A stretch of 64,000 nucleotides of DNA from Phycisphaerae bacterium (GCA_029260015.1 JAJDEB010000032.1:243196-307195); one strand, 5' to 3'; counted from the stretch's first letter, positions 17,842 to 26,575 are shown. The notes: generated by a model from the sequence alone, not told the origin. Numbers and translations: made by a program.

Positions 17842-19317
17842 ATGGCTTCATTTTGGGAACATCTGCAATTAACTTTTCGGATTGCCGACGCGGCGGACAT
17901 CGTCCTGGTTTCTCTGTTTGTTTACGCATTTTTCATGTGGTCCAAATCCACTGCTTCCCGCCAGATGTTGGTTGGGGTTGCCGTCGCTGCCCTGATCTAT
18001 GTGTTGGCGCGGGCGTACGACCTCTATATGACAGCCGCCATGTTTCAAGCGGCATTGGCGTTTGCTGCGGTCGCGGTCATCGTGGTTTTTCAGGAAGACC
18101 TTCGGCGGTTCTTCGCGCGTCTTGCGTCTCTGGGAAAGCTTGGAAGGACCCGCAATCACACCACCGATCCAAGTTTCGATGTGATTGTTGAGACCGTTTT
18201 TGAGTTGGCCAAAAAGAAAACCGGGGCGCTCCTCGTTGTCCAAGGTAAGGAACCGCTGGATCGACATACGCAAGGAGGCGTCGCCACCGATGCCCGCATC
18301 AGCAAAGCGCTTCTCGACAGCATCTTCGATCCGCATTCAATGGGACACGATGGTGCGGTCATCATCGATCAAAACCGAATCGCGCAGTTTGCAGCCCGTA
18401 TTCCGCTATCCGAAAACAGCGAAGAAATCGGTAGTCGGGGCACGCGGCATTGTGCTGCATTGGGGCTTTCCGAACTATCTGACGCGATGGTGATGGTCGT
18501 GTCTGAAGAACGGGGTGTGGTGAGTGTGGCGGAAGATGGAGTACTCGCAAGAGTTGATGCACCTGGCGCACTTAAGTTGAGGTTGGAGCGCTTCACCGAG
18601 CGCGTGCGCCCACGCAACGCAGCGGAAACTTCGCGAAGGTTTTTTATGGAAAACCCGGGCCTCAAGGTGGCGGCTTTCTTGCTCGCCTGCCTCGCGTGGT
18701 TTCTGGTCAGCTACGAAGCCGAAACCGTTCAGAAGACATTCGTTGTGCCCATCGAGTACCGCAACTTGGCCGACACTCTGGACATTGACGACGCGGCCCC
18801 CACGGAGGCGCGGGTGACGCTGACCGGATACGAACGTGCGTTTAACTTGCTCGCTCCCAGCACGCTGAAGGTGTCGCTCGATCTCAGCGCTGTGACCGAG
18901 GCGCAACAAGAAGTCGTCATTGACGATTCAAACTTCAAGTCGCCATCCAATCTGACTCTATTTCGATCGGTTCCACGGGTTGTTTCGTTTGGCGTTCACA
19001 CCTGGGTCAAGGCGCGGGTGCCTGTCGAACTTCGCACCGAAGGGAGACTTCCGCGAAACCTGCGAGATCGAGAAATGAAAGTGGTCCCCGACGCTGTGCA
19101 AGTGCTGGTGTGGCGGTCATTCAAGACGCCCAACCTGCGCGTCTACACCGAGTCAATCGACCTTATGCGAATGACCGATGCAACTGAGACAAAAGCCAAG
19201 CTGGTATTACCGCAGTACATGCGATTGGAAAGCGATCAACCGAACGAAGTAATGTTGATGCTGGATTCTGTGGCTACGAGTACTGAGGCCATCAGCATCC
19301 CGCAAGCGCAGCCTTAG
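17842..19317 (+). CDS. cdaA: Diadenylate cyclase fused to YbbR domain (CdaA-CdaR fusion)
   Basis: 491 residues from ATG 17842 (ACAGGAAC upstream; an earlier in-frame Met at 17782 lacks a site). Residues 1-85: three membrane helices as in CdaA. DAC catalytic domain ~100-250: DGA motif at 170-172 (HDGAVIID) and GTRHCAALG at 200-208. The usual ATP-contacting RHR motif is RHC here (Cys204). A further membrane helix (VAAFLLACLAWFLVSYE) at ~274-290 precedes YbbR-like repeats (ETVQKTFVVPIEYRNL..., repeated twice) that should be extracytoplasmic. In Firmicutes CdaA and its YbbR-domain regulator CdaR are separate adjacent genes; here they are one chain. Product: c-di-AMP, a K+/osmolyte second messenger, if the RHC variant is active. 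Neighbours are ion transporters and a DHH phosphodiesterase. Confidence 0.9.
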   Translation: MASFWEHLQLTFRIADAADIVLVSLFVYAFFMWSKSTASRQMLVGVAVAALIYVLARAYDLYMTAAMFQAALAFAAVAVIVVFQEDLRRFFARLASLGKLGRTRNHTTDPSFDVIVETVFELAKKKTGALLVVQGKEPLDRHTQGGVATDARISKALLDSIFDPHSMGHDGAVIIDQNRIAQFAARIPLSENSEEIGSRGTRHCAALGLSELSDAMVMVVSEERGVVSVAEDGVLARVDAPGALKLRLERFTERVRPRNAAETSRRFFMENPGLKVAAFLLACLAWFLVSYEAETVQKTFVVPIEYRNLADTLDIDDAAPTEARVTLTGYERAFNLLAPSTLKVSLDLSAVTEAQQEVVIDDSNFKSPSNLTLFRSVPRVVSFGVHTWVKARVPVELRTEGRLPRNLRDREMKVVPDAVQVLVWRSFKTPNLRVYTESIDLMRMTDATETKAKLVLPQYMRLESDQPNEVMLMLDSVATSTEAISIPQAQP

Positions 19318-19394
19318 ACGCCCGCACCGACCTGTCCGAATCGGCGCGGACCAAATCGACATTTCCGACAGAAGTGAAGCAAAGGACTCCGTTG

Positions 19395-20441
19395 ATGCCA
19401 GGTAAAAAAACAACACGATCCGATCGTTTGCTCAAAGTCCTCGACCGCTACCGAGAGACTGTGGTGATCATGCACAACAATCCGGATCCGGACGCGATGG
19501 CTGCGGGCTGGGCGTTGCGTCTGCTCGTCCATCAACGGTTGAAGAAACCAGTGCGCCTTCTGGGACGCGGACCGATTCTGCGCGCAGAGAATATTCAGTT
19601 CGTAAAGTTGCTGAAACCACCAATCGATCTGGTTGACGAACTTGTATCCGACGAAGGCATGGCGACGGTGCTGGTGGATTGTTCCGCGAGTTCTGTCAAC
19701 CACTTGCTTGGTGGTCAAGCCCCACCTGTCGCGGTTATCGATCATCACGAAGCAAAGGGCAACGGTGTTCGCACGGCCTATCGCGATATTCGACCGAACG
19801 TGACCGCATCGGCCAGTATCGCGGTTGAATACATGCGTGAGCAGGGCATGAAACCGAATGCCGAACTTGCCACTGCTTTGGTATACGCCATTCGAACCGA
19901 GATGATTGGTGCAAACACGGAATTGTCGCAGCTCGACCATTCCGCGCTGCAGTGGTTATCCGGGCGCGCGGCGTACGACGTCCTTTCAGAAATTGAAAAT
20001 CCACCGCTTCCGCGCTATTACTATGAAGAACTTCTGCTCGGACTGGACAGTGTGCTGGTCTATGAAGATTCCGCCGTTTGTTTTCTGCCGCGAATCACCG
20101 CGGCGGAAGTGGTGGGCGAGATGGCCGACCTGCTCGTGCGGTGCGACGCCCTGCAATGCGTTCTGTGTGGTGCCCGCGTCGGTGACGATTTGCTGCTCTC
20201 GGCAAGGTCCAAGGGCGACGACCGTACAGCTTTGAAACTTCTGGATGTCGCCCTCGGCAAACTGGGGTACTTTGGCGGGCACATTCATCGAGCCGGAGGC
20301 AAGGTGAGTATTTCTGCAATTGGCAAGGATCTGGACGAATTGCAGCGGGTCATACGCAAGCGCTGGCTTGTTGCCTGCGGCAGTACCTCCCGCCGCGGTC
20401 GAAGACTCGTAAGGCGCAAAGAAATCACCAAACGCAGGTAG
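19395..20441 (+). CDS. DHH/DHHA1 phosphoesterase (NrnA/c-di-NMP phosphodiesterase-like)
   Basis: 348 residues from ATG 19395, preceded by AAAGGA at the proper distance; a GTG at 19374 is possible but less likely. Motifs: NPDPDAMAAGWAL near the N-terminus, VLVDCS, the DHH motif in VIDHHEAKG at ~115, and the DHHA1 signature GGHIHRAGG near 294. Soluble DHH-DHHA1 enzymes hydrolyse c-di-AMP or pApA, short oligoribonucleotides or pAp. Its place directly behind the diadenylate cyclase makes c-di-AMP or pApA turnover the leading hypothesis. No membrane, PAS or GGDEF parts are present, so it is DhhP/NrnA-type rather than GdpP-type. Confidence 0.88.
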   Translation: MPGKKTTRSDRLLKVLDRYRETVVIMHNNPDPDAMAAGWALRLLVHQRLKKPVRLLGRGPILRAENIQFVKLLKPPIDLVDELVSDEGMATVLVDCSASSVNHLLGGQAPPVAVIDHHEAKGNGVRTAYRDIRPNVTASASIAVEYMREQGMKPNAELATALVYAIRTEMIGANTELSQLDHSALQWLSGRAAYDVLSEIENPPLPRYYYEELLLGLDSVLVYEDSAVCFLPRITAAEVVGEMADLLVRCDALQCVLCGARVGDDLLLSARSKGDDRTALKLLDVALGKLGYFGGHIHRAGGKVSISAIGKDLDELQRVIRKRWLVACGSTSRRGRRLVRRKEITKRR

Positions 20442-20498
20442 GCCCGGCACGCCGAAACGGCGTGACTCAGAAACCGAGTCATTCCGACAACCTCGGGC
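20442..20498 (+). ncRNA. Predicted three-way-junction RNA element before mgtE
   Basis: A closing stem GCCCG (20442-20446) with CGGGC (20494-20498) encloses two hairpins with perfect stems: CACGCCG-AAA-CGGCGTG and TGACTC-agaaacc-GAGTCA, which share two bases at their junction. It lies just after the DHH gene and ends 44 bases before the mgtE start. No U-tract follows, so it is not a simple terminator. A leader that senses Mg2+ or another ligand is a possibility; I do not recognise a known riboswitch class. Confidence 0.4.
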
Positions 20499-20542
20499 AA
20501 TATCATTTGTAAATCGAAACACCAACCCTGGAGTATTTAGCC

Positions 20543-21862
20543 TTGGTATCAAACATTGAAAAAAATCCGCTGACGCCGCTTATCGCGAAAATCGCCACGG
20601 CAGACGCCGCGAGCACCGCCCGCACACTCGAAGCCTTACCGCAGGCCGACGCGAATCGAGTGTTCAAGGCCTTGCGTGACGATACCGCTGCTTTGATTCT
20701 TCCATTTCTGCAATTGAATTTTGCAGCCGCGATGCTAAAAGATCTGAAGCCGAAGAGCTTCAAGTCCGTAATCCAAGCCATCGAACCGAAGCGGGCCGCT
20801 TCTTTGTTGATGCGACTTCCTCGCGAAGCGCTGGAACGGCTTCTCCCGCACGCCCCGGACAAACTCAAAGATGAGGCAAGGGAATTGCTCGTCTACCCCG
20901 AGGGTAGCGTGGGGCGCATCATGCACACCGATTACCTTGCGTTCCGGGAGAATCAGCGGGTGCGCGACGTTGTGCAGCGAATTCGAGAGTTAGCCACCCA
21001 GCAATTCCCGGCCTCGTATACTTATGTGGTCGACGCCGACGAGCGCCTGCTTGGCGTAATCAGCATGCGCGACCTGCTGCTTTCCGATGAAGACACGCGA
21101 CTCGAAACAATCATCAAGCGCGACGTTTTCACCCTCGATAGCTTCCTCGACAGCACAGAAGCCGCCCAGGAACTGGGCAAACGAAAATACTTCGCCGCCC
21201 CCGTGGTGGATACCGAGCATCGCATGCTCGGTATCGTCAAGGCGGAACAACTGATTCAGGGTGCGCAGGCGAACGTCGTCGAAAGCATGCAGCGGATGTT
21301 CGGGGGAAGCCCGGATGAACGCGCATTTTCGCCATTTACTTTTTCGCTTCGCAAGCGCCTGCCCTGGCTTCACGTCAATCTTGCCACCGCATTTCTAGCG
21401 GCATTCGTGATTTCGCTTTTTGAAGACACGATCGCCAGAATCACGGTGTTAGCCGTGTTCCTTCCCGTGGTCGCAGGGCAGGGTGGAAACGCGGGCGCCC
21501 AATCGGTGGCGATTGTCATGCGCGGTTTGGTGATGCGCGAGATACCGCGCCATCGTTTCCGCGCGCTAGTGTTCAAGGAGGCATTGTTAGGCCTGACCAC
21601 CGGAACCGTAACCGGAATCGTGACCGGCTTGATCGCCTGGGTCTGGCAAGGCAATGCAGTGCTCGGCGTGGTGATCGGCTTGAGCATGATCGTAAACCTG
21701 TTCTTCGCAGGGTTGGCTGGCGCAGCTATTCCGATCGTCATGAAGTCGTTCGGGTGGGACCCCGCTCAATGCTCAAGTATCATCTTGACAACGGTGACTG
21801 ATGTGGTGGGCTTTGTTGCTTTTCTAGGGTTTGCGGTATTGTTCCAAAGCTACTTAGTCTAA
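20543..21862 (+). CDS. mgtE: MgtE-type magnesium transporter
   Basis: 439 residues starting at TTG 20543, with GGAG nine bases upstream; no in-frame ATG gives a better N-terminus. Order: helical N domain ~1-125 with the superhelical repeats of MgtE, paired CBS domains ~130-255 (VYPEGSVGRIMHTDYLAF, YTYVVDADERLLGVISMRDLLLSDED), linker helix, then five membrane helices with VVAGQGGNAGAQSVAIVMRG and a closing helix. MgtE is a Mg2+ channel closed by Mg2+ binding to N and CBS domains. It is the second Mg2+ transporter in this block besides CorA and ends the row of ion genes. Confidence 0.95.
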   Translation: MVSNIEKNPLTPLIAKIATADAASTARTLEALPQADANRVFKALRDDTAALILPFLQLNFAAAMLKDLKPKSFKSVIQAIEPKRAASLLMRLPREALERLLPHAPDKLKDEARELLVYPEGSVGRIMHTDYLAFRENQRVRDVVQRIRELATQQFPASYTYVVDADERLLGVISMRDLLLSDEDTRLETIIKRDVFTLDSFLDSTEAAQELGKRKYFAAPVVDTEHRMLGIVKAEQLIQGAQANVVESMQRMFGGSPDERAFSPFTFSLRKRLPWLHVNLATAFLAAFVISLFEDTIARITVLAVFLPVVAGQGGNAGAQSVAIVMRGLVMREIPRHRFRALVFKEALLGLTTGTVTGIVTGLIAWVWQGNAVLGVVIGLSMIVNLFFAGLAGAAIPIVMKSFGWDPAQCSSIILTTVTDVVGFVAFLGFAVLFQSYLV

Positions 21863-22002
21863 TTTTCCGTGACACAATCCCACGAATCACATAGACGGCA
21901 GATGTTATACATACGTTACGTTCTTGCTATGGAAACTTTGCGCATGGCCGAAAGGGTCGCTTACTACTCCGGCACCGATCATTTGAACAGATGTAGTTCA
22001 TC

Positions 22003-22515
22003 TCATCTCGCTGCGTAATTGACGTGCTTTTCCTGAAAATACGCGCGGACGATATTGGGTCGCTTTTGTGTTTCCCGCAGGTTGGAGCGCGTTTGGCTTG
22101 CGAGTTCCTCGCGTGTCTTTGGGCAACCCGACCAAAACACACTCGACTTCAAGTCCTGATTGAGCAACTCGTCCAGATTCAACTCCACCGCGTAGCCCGG
22201 TAGGATCACCAACTCGCACTCCAAACGGTGTTCTTCCAGCCACTGCTTCAAGCGGCGGCCTTTGTGCACCGGGTGCCCATCAGCGATGACAATCACCTTG
22301 CGTTTCGCGACACGGATCAGGCGATCCAAAAAGTCAATCATGACCTATTGGGTGAAGCTACCATTGAAAACGCAAAACCACATCTTACCCAGGTTGTTCA
22401 CCGCCGAAATAATATCGCAGCCGAACCGCCGGCCCGTACTACGAATGACCGGTGTCTCACCGCGCGGAGCGAAGCTACGACCCACCAAGTGATCGATTCG
22501 TACGCGTGGGTCCAT
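22003..22515 (-). pseudogene. IS630-family transposase remnant
   Basis: The minus-strand frame from ~22500 reads DHLVGRSFAPRGETPVI...STGRRFGCDIISAVNNLGKMWFCVFNGSFTQ, then an in-frame TAG (22347-22345), then MIDFLDRLIRVAKRKVIVIADGHPVHKGR...ILPGYAVELNLDELLNQDLK. This is the C-terminal DDE_3 half of an IS630/Tc1-mariner-type transposase, with the catalytic D in IADGHPVH and the YAVELNLDE motif. The N-terminal half and any terminal inverted repeats are missing, and the left edge abuts a 225 bp repeat. It is a dead fragment. Confidence 0.8.
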
Positions 22516-22735
22516 TCAGTGCGGGTCCAAATTGTAGGTATCCCTCTGATTCGACTTCGGGAATGATTCAAGATTTGTCGAAACGGTTAATCGCGGGTCC
22601 AGAAAGAAATGACTTCACGCGGCGCATTTGGTTGCACGCAGGACAGCCTCCTCGCTGCGGTTTCGCGAGCACGAAGCATTCGGAGATATCATGCGCCCAA
22701 GCGATTGATCTTTTCGCAGCATGGCGGCCGCTGGT
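22509..22735. repeat. ~225 bp imperfect direct repeat, copy 1
   Basis: Begins GGTCCATTCAG and runs through shared blocks such as GATTCAAGATTTGTCGAAA and AGAAATGA to a GCGATTGA block. It matches 23024-23248 over most of its length, with scattered substitutions and small indels. Both strands are interrupted by stops, so it is not an intact gene. It starts where the IS630 fragment ends. Confidence 0.7.
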
Positions 22736-23023
22736 AATGACATTGACTTAGGCAGCCAACTCACGTTTATCCACACCATCCATTTAGGAACCTATTCCCC
22801 AAAACAACTGGTATTAAGTACGAATGATCTATTCGGGACACTGACATGCACCGTTTTCTATCAGACTTGCAGCGACTCCGCTCGGAAGCCCACCCCACCA
22901 AAATCCGCACATAAATCCCTGCCACGGGTCGCACCCACCGCTACTCGGCGTCGATGCTGATTCTCCGCCACCGTTTTCGCCTTGTCCGTTCTCGGATTCT
23001 TCGCCGGTTTCTTCCTGCGCGCA

Positions 23024-23248
23024 GGTCCATTCAGAGCGGGTCCAAAATGTAGACGCCCCTCTGAGTCGGCTTCGGGATTGATTCAAGATTTGTCGAAAGA
23101 GTCGATCGCGCGTTCAGGAAGAAATGATCACGCGCGGCGACGCTGATTGCAGGCAGGATAACCTCTTAGCAGCGGTCGGCGGGCACAAAGCAAGCGGAGA
23201 TGTCGCACGCTTAGGCGATTGAACTTCCACGAGCCTGTTGCTGGCGGT
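23024..23248. repeat. ~225 bp imperfect direct repeat, copy 2
   Basis: Partner of 22509-22735, in the same orientation. The two copies are 288 bases apart. Shared blocks include GGTCCATTCAG, GATTCAAGATTTGTCGAAA and GCGATTGA; differences are spread evenly, which indicates an old duplication or two insertions of one element family rather than a recent copy. Confidence 0.7.
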
Positions 23249-23396
23249 TCAATTCGAACAAGCAAACAGAACTTCGAAAAAGTCTCACCGCGAAGAGTGA
23301 CAGCGGTTCGAAGACAGTATCGTTCCCTCTAGTGACGTAACTTAAGTAAGATCAGGGCGGGGTTCGACAAACACATTGCACTCTTCGTAAAACAAT

Positions 23397-23418
23397 TTGC
23401 GCGGTCGCGACCGCGCAA
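23397..23418. repeat. 22-bp perfect palindrome
   Basis: Half-site TTGCGCGGTCG is followed immediately by its exact reverse complement with no spacer. It lies in the scar region ~120 bases before the first tRNA remnant. A spacerless palindrome of this length fits a recombinase or dimer-protein site better than a terminator; no U-tract follows. Confidence 0.6.
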
Positions 23419-23539
23419 CTGGCTGAAAACTGGCCAAAATCACGGCAAAACACAAAACCCTTGCAAACGCTAACTCGCGTTGGTATCGTCGTTTACGCGT
23501 TTAAGGCTTCAGCCAGATCCGCTCGACACGCAGGAGGTC

Positions 23540-23564
23540 ACAGGTTCAAGTCCTGTATCGCCCA
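23540..23564 (+). other. tRNA 3'-end remnant (T arm and acceptor strand)
   Basis: ACAGG-TTCAAGT-CCTGT forms a perfect T arm, followed by ATCGCCCA as an acceptor 3' strand. No matching 5' strand (TGGGCGAT) lies at the right distance upstream, so only the 3' end of a tRNA gene is present. Integrases of genomic islands commonly leave such fragments at attachment sites. Confidence 0.55.
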
Positions 23565-23887
23565 GTTTCTCCGATTGCGCTTCTTCGCCTGAAGTCGCAT
23601 TTGCTCGCAGTTCCTCGTTGGCATAGCGAGTCAAACGCTCATTGCACTTCTGCCATATCCGTGGCGTCTGTACCCAATCACCAGAATCTCTGAAGGAACG
23701 GCCCGGATGTGTTTGGCCTCCTCTGAATCTAACCGCATAACTGGATTGTTCATCACGAGTTGCCAGGGAAGGCCCACATGGTGTATATGTGCGGGCATGC
23801 TCGTGGTTTTCAATCACGAGGTCGATGCAAGTCTTGCATCGAGAATGATTTTGAATTCCGGGGTTGTGCGTCTGTAACCTGGCGGTC

Positions 23888-23910
23888 GCTGGTTCGAGTC
23901 CGGTCGCCAC
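23888..23910 (+). other. Second tRNA 3'-end remnant
   Basis: GCTGG-TTCGAGT-CCGGT gives a T arm with wobble pairs, then CGCCAC as acceptor strand. There is no 5' partner upstream. It is 105 bases before the thiolase start and in the same orientation as the first remnant. Confidence 0.5.
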
Positions 23911-24015
23911 TGTACTTTGGTTTCTCATGGATACGCATCGAACAGCTTGAAAGTGATAGCCGTTCTGGCGAACCGCAAGACGAGGCTGGCAGCGAAAGCG
24001 TGCTAGACTTTTTGA

Positions 24016-25221
24016 ATGACACGTCGCGCTGCTGTTATTGCTGCTGTCCGTACTCCAATCGGGCGATACGGTGGGAAACTCGCATCGGTTCGTCCGGACG
24101 ATCTTGCGGCGATCGTCATTCGGTCTGTGGTCGAGCGCGCGGGCATCGATGCGTCGCTGATCGACGACGTCTACTTTGGCGCTGCCAATCAGGCTGGTGA
24201 AGACAACCGCAATGTGGCGCGGATGGCCGCGTTGCTGGCCGGGTTGCCCGAAACGATTCCGGGCTCGACGGTGAATCGTCTGTGCGCTTCGGGGCTTGAG
24301 GCAGTCAACATCGCGGCTCGGCTGATCGAAGCAAATCACGGAGATGTGTTTATCGCGGGCGGTGTTGAGTCGATGAGCCGTGCGCCGTATGTGCTGAGCA
24401 AAGCCGATACGGCGTATGGGCGAACACAGGAGATTTACGACACATCGATCGGGTGGCGGTTTGTGAATCCGAAATTGGCTGAGATGTATCATCCATATCC
24501 GATGGGCGAGACGGCAGAGAATGTGGCGCGGAAGTACGGGATTGATCGAGAGTCGCAGGATCGATTTGCATTGTCGAGCCAACAGAAGTGGTCGGCGGCG
24601 CACAAGCGCGGCGCTTTTGATGATGAGATTGTACCGGTTGAGATCCCTCAGCGCAAGGGTGCTGCGGTGATCGTGGATACCGACGAGCATCCCCGACATG
24701 ACGTCACTATTGAGCAGTTGGCGAAGCTCCGCCCGGTTTTTGCAAAGGATGACAAAGGTACTGTGACGGCTGGGAATTCATCCGGTGTGAACGATGGGGC
24801 GGCAGCGCTGGTCCTCGTTGAAGAATCGAAGGCGGCATCATTGGGATTGAAACCGATCGCGTTCGTTGGTTGCAGTGCATCAGCCGGCGTTGATCCAGCA
24901 TACATGGGGCTTGGGCCGATCCCGGCGATTCGCAAGGCGATGGGGCGGGCAGGGCTCGCGCTTGACGATTTCGGGCTGATAGAAATCAATGAGGCCTTTG
25001 CCGCTCAATCGATCGCGTGTCAGCGCGAACTTGGGATCGCTGATGACAAGCTCAATGTGAATGGCGGTGCGATTGCAATTGGGCACCCGCTTGGATGCAG
25101 CGGTGCGCGAGTCGCGACGACGCTTATCCATGAGATGAAGCGGCGCGGCGTGGAGCGGGGCATCGCTTCGCTGTGTGTTGGCGTCGGGCAGGGGCTCGCA
25201 ACCGTTTTTGAAGGTGCTTAA
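24016..25221 (+). CDS. Thiolase (acetyl-CoA C-acyltransferase)
   Basis: 401 residues. Catalytic residues are all present: nucleophile Cys90 in NRLCASGLEAVN, His357 in GGAIAIGHPLGCSGAR, and Cys387 in CVGVGQG. Length and spacing are those of degradative or biosynthetic tetrameric thiolases. It cleaves a 3-oxoacyl-CoA with CoA to acetyl-CoA and a shortened acyl-CoA, or the reverse. The gene is convergent with the aminotransferase-CoA transferase-KamA operon (25 bases between stops), which would supply a 3-oxoacyl-CoA, so a catabolic role there is likely. Substrate specificity cannot be read from sequence. Confidence 0.93.
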   Translation: MTRRAAVIAAVRTPIGRYGGKLASVRPDDLAAIVIRSVVERAGIDASLIDDVYFGAANQAGEDNRNVARMAALLAGLPETIPGSTVNRLCASGLEAVNIAARLIEANHGDVFIAGGVESMSRAPYVLSKADTAYGRTQEIYDTSIGWRFVNPKLAEMYHPYPMGETAENVARKYGIDRESQDRFALSSQQKWSAAHKRGAFDDEIVPVEIPQRKGAAVIVDTDEHPRHDVTIEQLAKLRPVFAKDDKGTVTAGNSSGVNDGAAALVLVEESKAASLGLKPIAFVGCSASAGVDPAYMGLGPIPAIRKAMGRAGLALDDFGLIEINEAFAAQSIACQRELGIADDKLNVNGGAIAIGHPLGCSGARVATTLIHEMKRRGVERGIASLCVGVGQGLATVFEGA

Positions 25222-25246
25222 TCCACTGTGCAAGAACCCATTTGCT

Positions 25247-26575
25247 CTAGGGCATTGGCAATGAGGCGATCTTTGCGAATCCCGATTCCATGGCGGCGAC
25301 GAGCGCGTCGATCTCGCTTTCAGTCATCGGTGTTGAGAGCGTAGCCGCGCAAGTGTTGATCATGATGAAGCCTTCGTTGAACAGGTGTTCAAGCAGCGCG
25401 GCAAGACGCTTCTTTTCGGCGTCCGTATTGAATGCATCGCGAAAGTTGTTCGGCGGTTCTTCCTTCATGTGAACGCGAAACATAGAGCCGCTTCCTGTGA
25501 CGCATGCGCATGCACCCACAGAGTCGATGGCTTTCTTGATCCCGTCGATTGCGCGGTCCGTGAGTGCATTGAGGCGCGCGACTTCCTTTTGGTCAAATAG
25601 CTTCATGGCAGCGAGGCCAGCCGATGTTGAGATCGGGTTGGCGGAGAACGTGCCCGAGTGGGGGAATAAGTATCGTTGCGACTTGGGGTTAAGCACGTCC
25701 ATGATGTCGGCCCGGCCAGCAACTGCACCGACAGGGAAGCCACCGCCGATCATCTTGCCAAGTGCGGTGAGGTCGGGCTTGATGTCGTAGCGTGATTGCA
25801 ATCCGCCGAATTCGGTGCGAAACGTGATGACTTCGTCGAGTACCAAGAGGGCGTCGTTGTCCCTGACCCAATTCTGTATCGCTTCCACATAATCAGGATC
25901 AGCAAGGCTTAAGCCGGCTCGGTGCGGCATGAGATCGAGCAGGACGCAGGCGAGTTCGCCAGCGTGCTCGTTGAGGATTTTGATGGCGCGATCGGTGTCG
26001 TTAAATGGGATGATGACGACATCGCGCAGCGTGGAATCGGGGGTGCCGTGCACGAGGGGGACAGAGCGCGGATGGTCTTCGTCGCCCCATGTATCCGGTG
26101 TCGGCGCTTGCGAAACTTCGGCGTAGTCGTACACACCGTGGTAGGCACCTTCGACTTTTGCGATTTTGAATTTGTCGGTATGCGCTCGACTGGCTTTGAT
26201 TGCGACCATGATCGCTTCGGTGCCGGAGTTTACAAAACGTAGCATGTCGAACGAAGGCGATCGCGAGCAAAGGTGTTCAGCGTAAAGCACCTCGGCTTCA
26301 GTCCCCATCATAAATGCTGTGCCGCGGGCCATCTGCTCGTTGACGACCCGAACGATTTCGGGGTGAGCGTGTCCATGGATGAGGGAGGCCATGTTGTTGG
26401 AAAAGTCGATGCGCGTCACGCCGTCAAGATCGGTGACGCGACAGCCTTTGCCATAAGCCACATATGCCGGATGGGGTGAACGGAGGATGGCGTTGCGCGA
26501 GACGCCGCCCGGTAGAACTCTCTGCGCTCGTTCGTAGAGTTCTGCGCTGCGAGAAAGATCGATTTGTGTGTTCAT
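25247..26575 (-). CDS. Class III PLP aminotransferase (glutamate-1-semialdehyde aminomutase-like)
   Basis: 442 residues from ATG 26575, which overlaps the CoA-transferase B stop (ATGA). A much longer open frame upstream is a shadow of that gene. It has the class III hallmarks: LRFVNSGTEAIMVAIKASRAHT, EGAYHG, LLVLDEVITFR with the cofactor Asp, and PLP lysine Lys274 in ALGKMIGGGFPVGA. The N-terminus LPGGVSRNAILR resembles HemL, but no heme genes are nearby. In this operon the expected reaction is transamination of a beta-amino acid to a beta-keto acid, like the aminotransferase of the Bacillus yodO-T cluster. Confidence 0.88.
   Translation of the reverse strand: MNTQIDLSRSAELYERAQRVLPGGVSRNAILRSPHPAYVAYGKGCRVTDLDGVTRIDFSNNMASLIHGHAHPEIVRVVNEQMARGTAFMMGTEAEVLYAEHLCSRSPSFDMLRFVNSGTEAIMVAIKASRAHTDKFKIAKVEGAYHGVYDYAEVSQAPTPDTWGDEDHPRSVPLVHGTPDSTLRDVVIIPFNDTDRAIKILNEHAGELACVLLDLMPHRAGLSLADPDYVEAIQNWVRDNDALLVLDEVITFRTEFGGLQSRYDIKPDLTALGKMIGGGFPVGAVAGRADIMDVLNPKSQRYLFPHSGTFSANPISTSAGLAAMKLFDQKEVARLNALTDRAIDGIKKAIDSVGACACVTGSGSMFRVHMKEEPPNNFRDAFNTDAEKKRLAALLEHLFNEGFIMINTCAATLSTPMTESEIDALVAAMESGFAKIASLPMP

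Larger units (their letters stand above)
22516..24015. other. Gene-poor scar between mgtE and the thiolase gene
   Basis: No convincing protein gene. It holds a pair of ~225 bp repeats, a 22 bp perfect palindrome, and two tRNA 3'-end remnants close to the thiolase start. A minus-strand frame at 22829-23086 has a Gly/Glu-rich, Cys-containing translation, but it runs into repeat copy 2 and has no start signal. Taken with the broken IS630 gene this looks like a decayed insertion site. Confidence 0.6.

Noticed and set aside
22829..23086. 85-codon Gly/Glu-rich frame in the scar region
   Set aside because: It runs into a repeat copy, has no ribosome site and no recognisable motif.
23509..24699. A 396-codon minus-strand frame across the thiolase start
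   Set aside because: It lies opposite the well-supported thiolase gene and a tRNA remnant, has no start signal and low-complexity Arg/His-rich translation.
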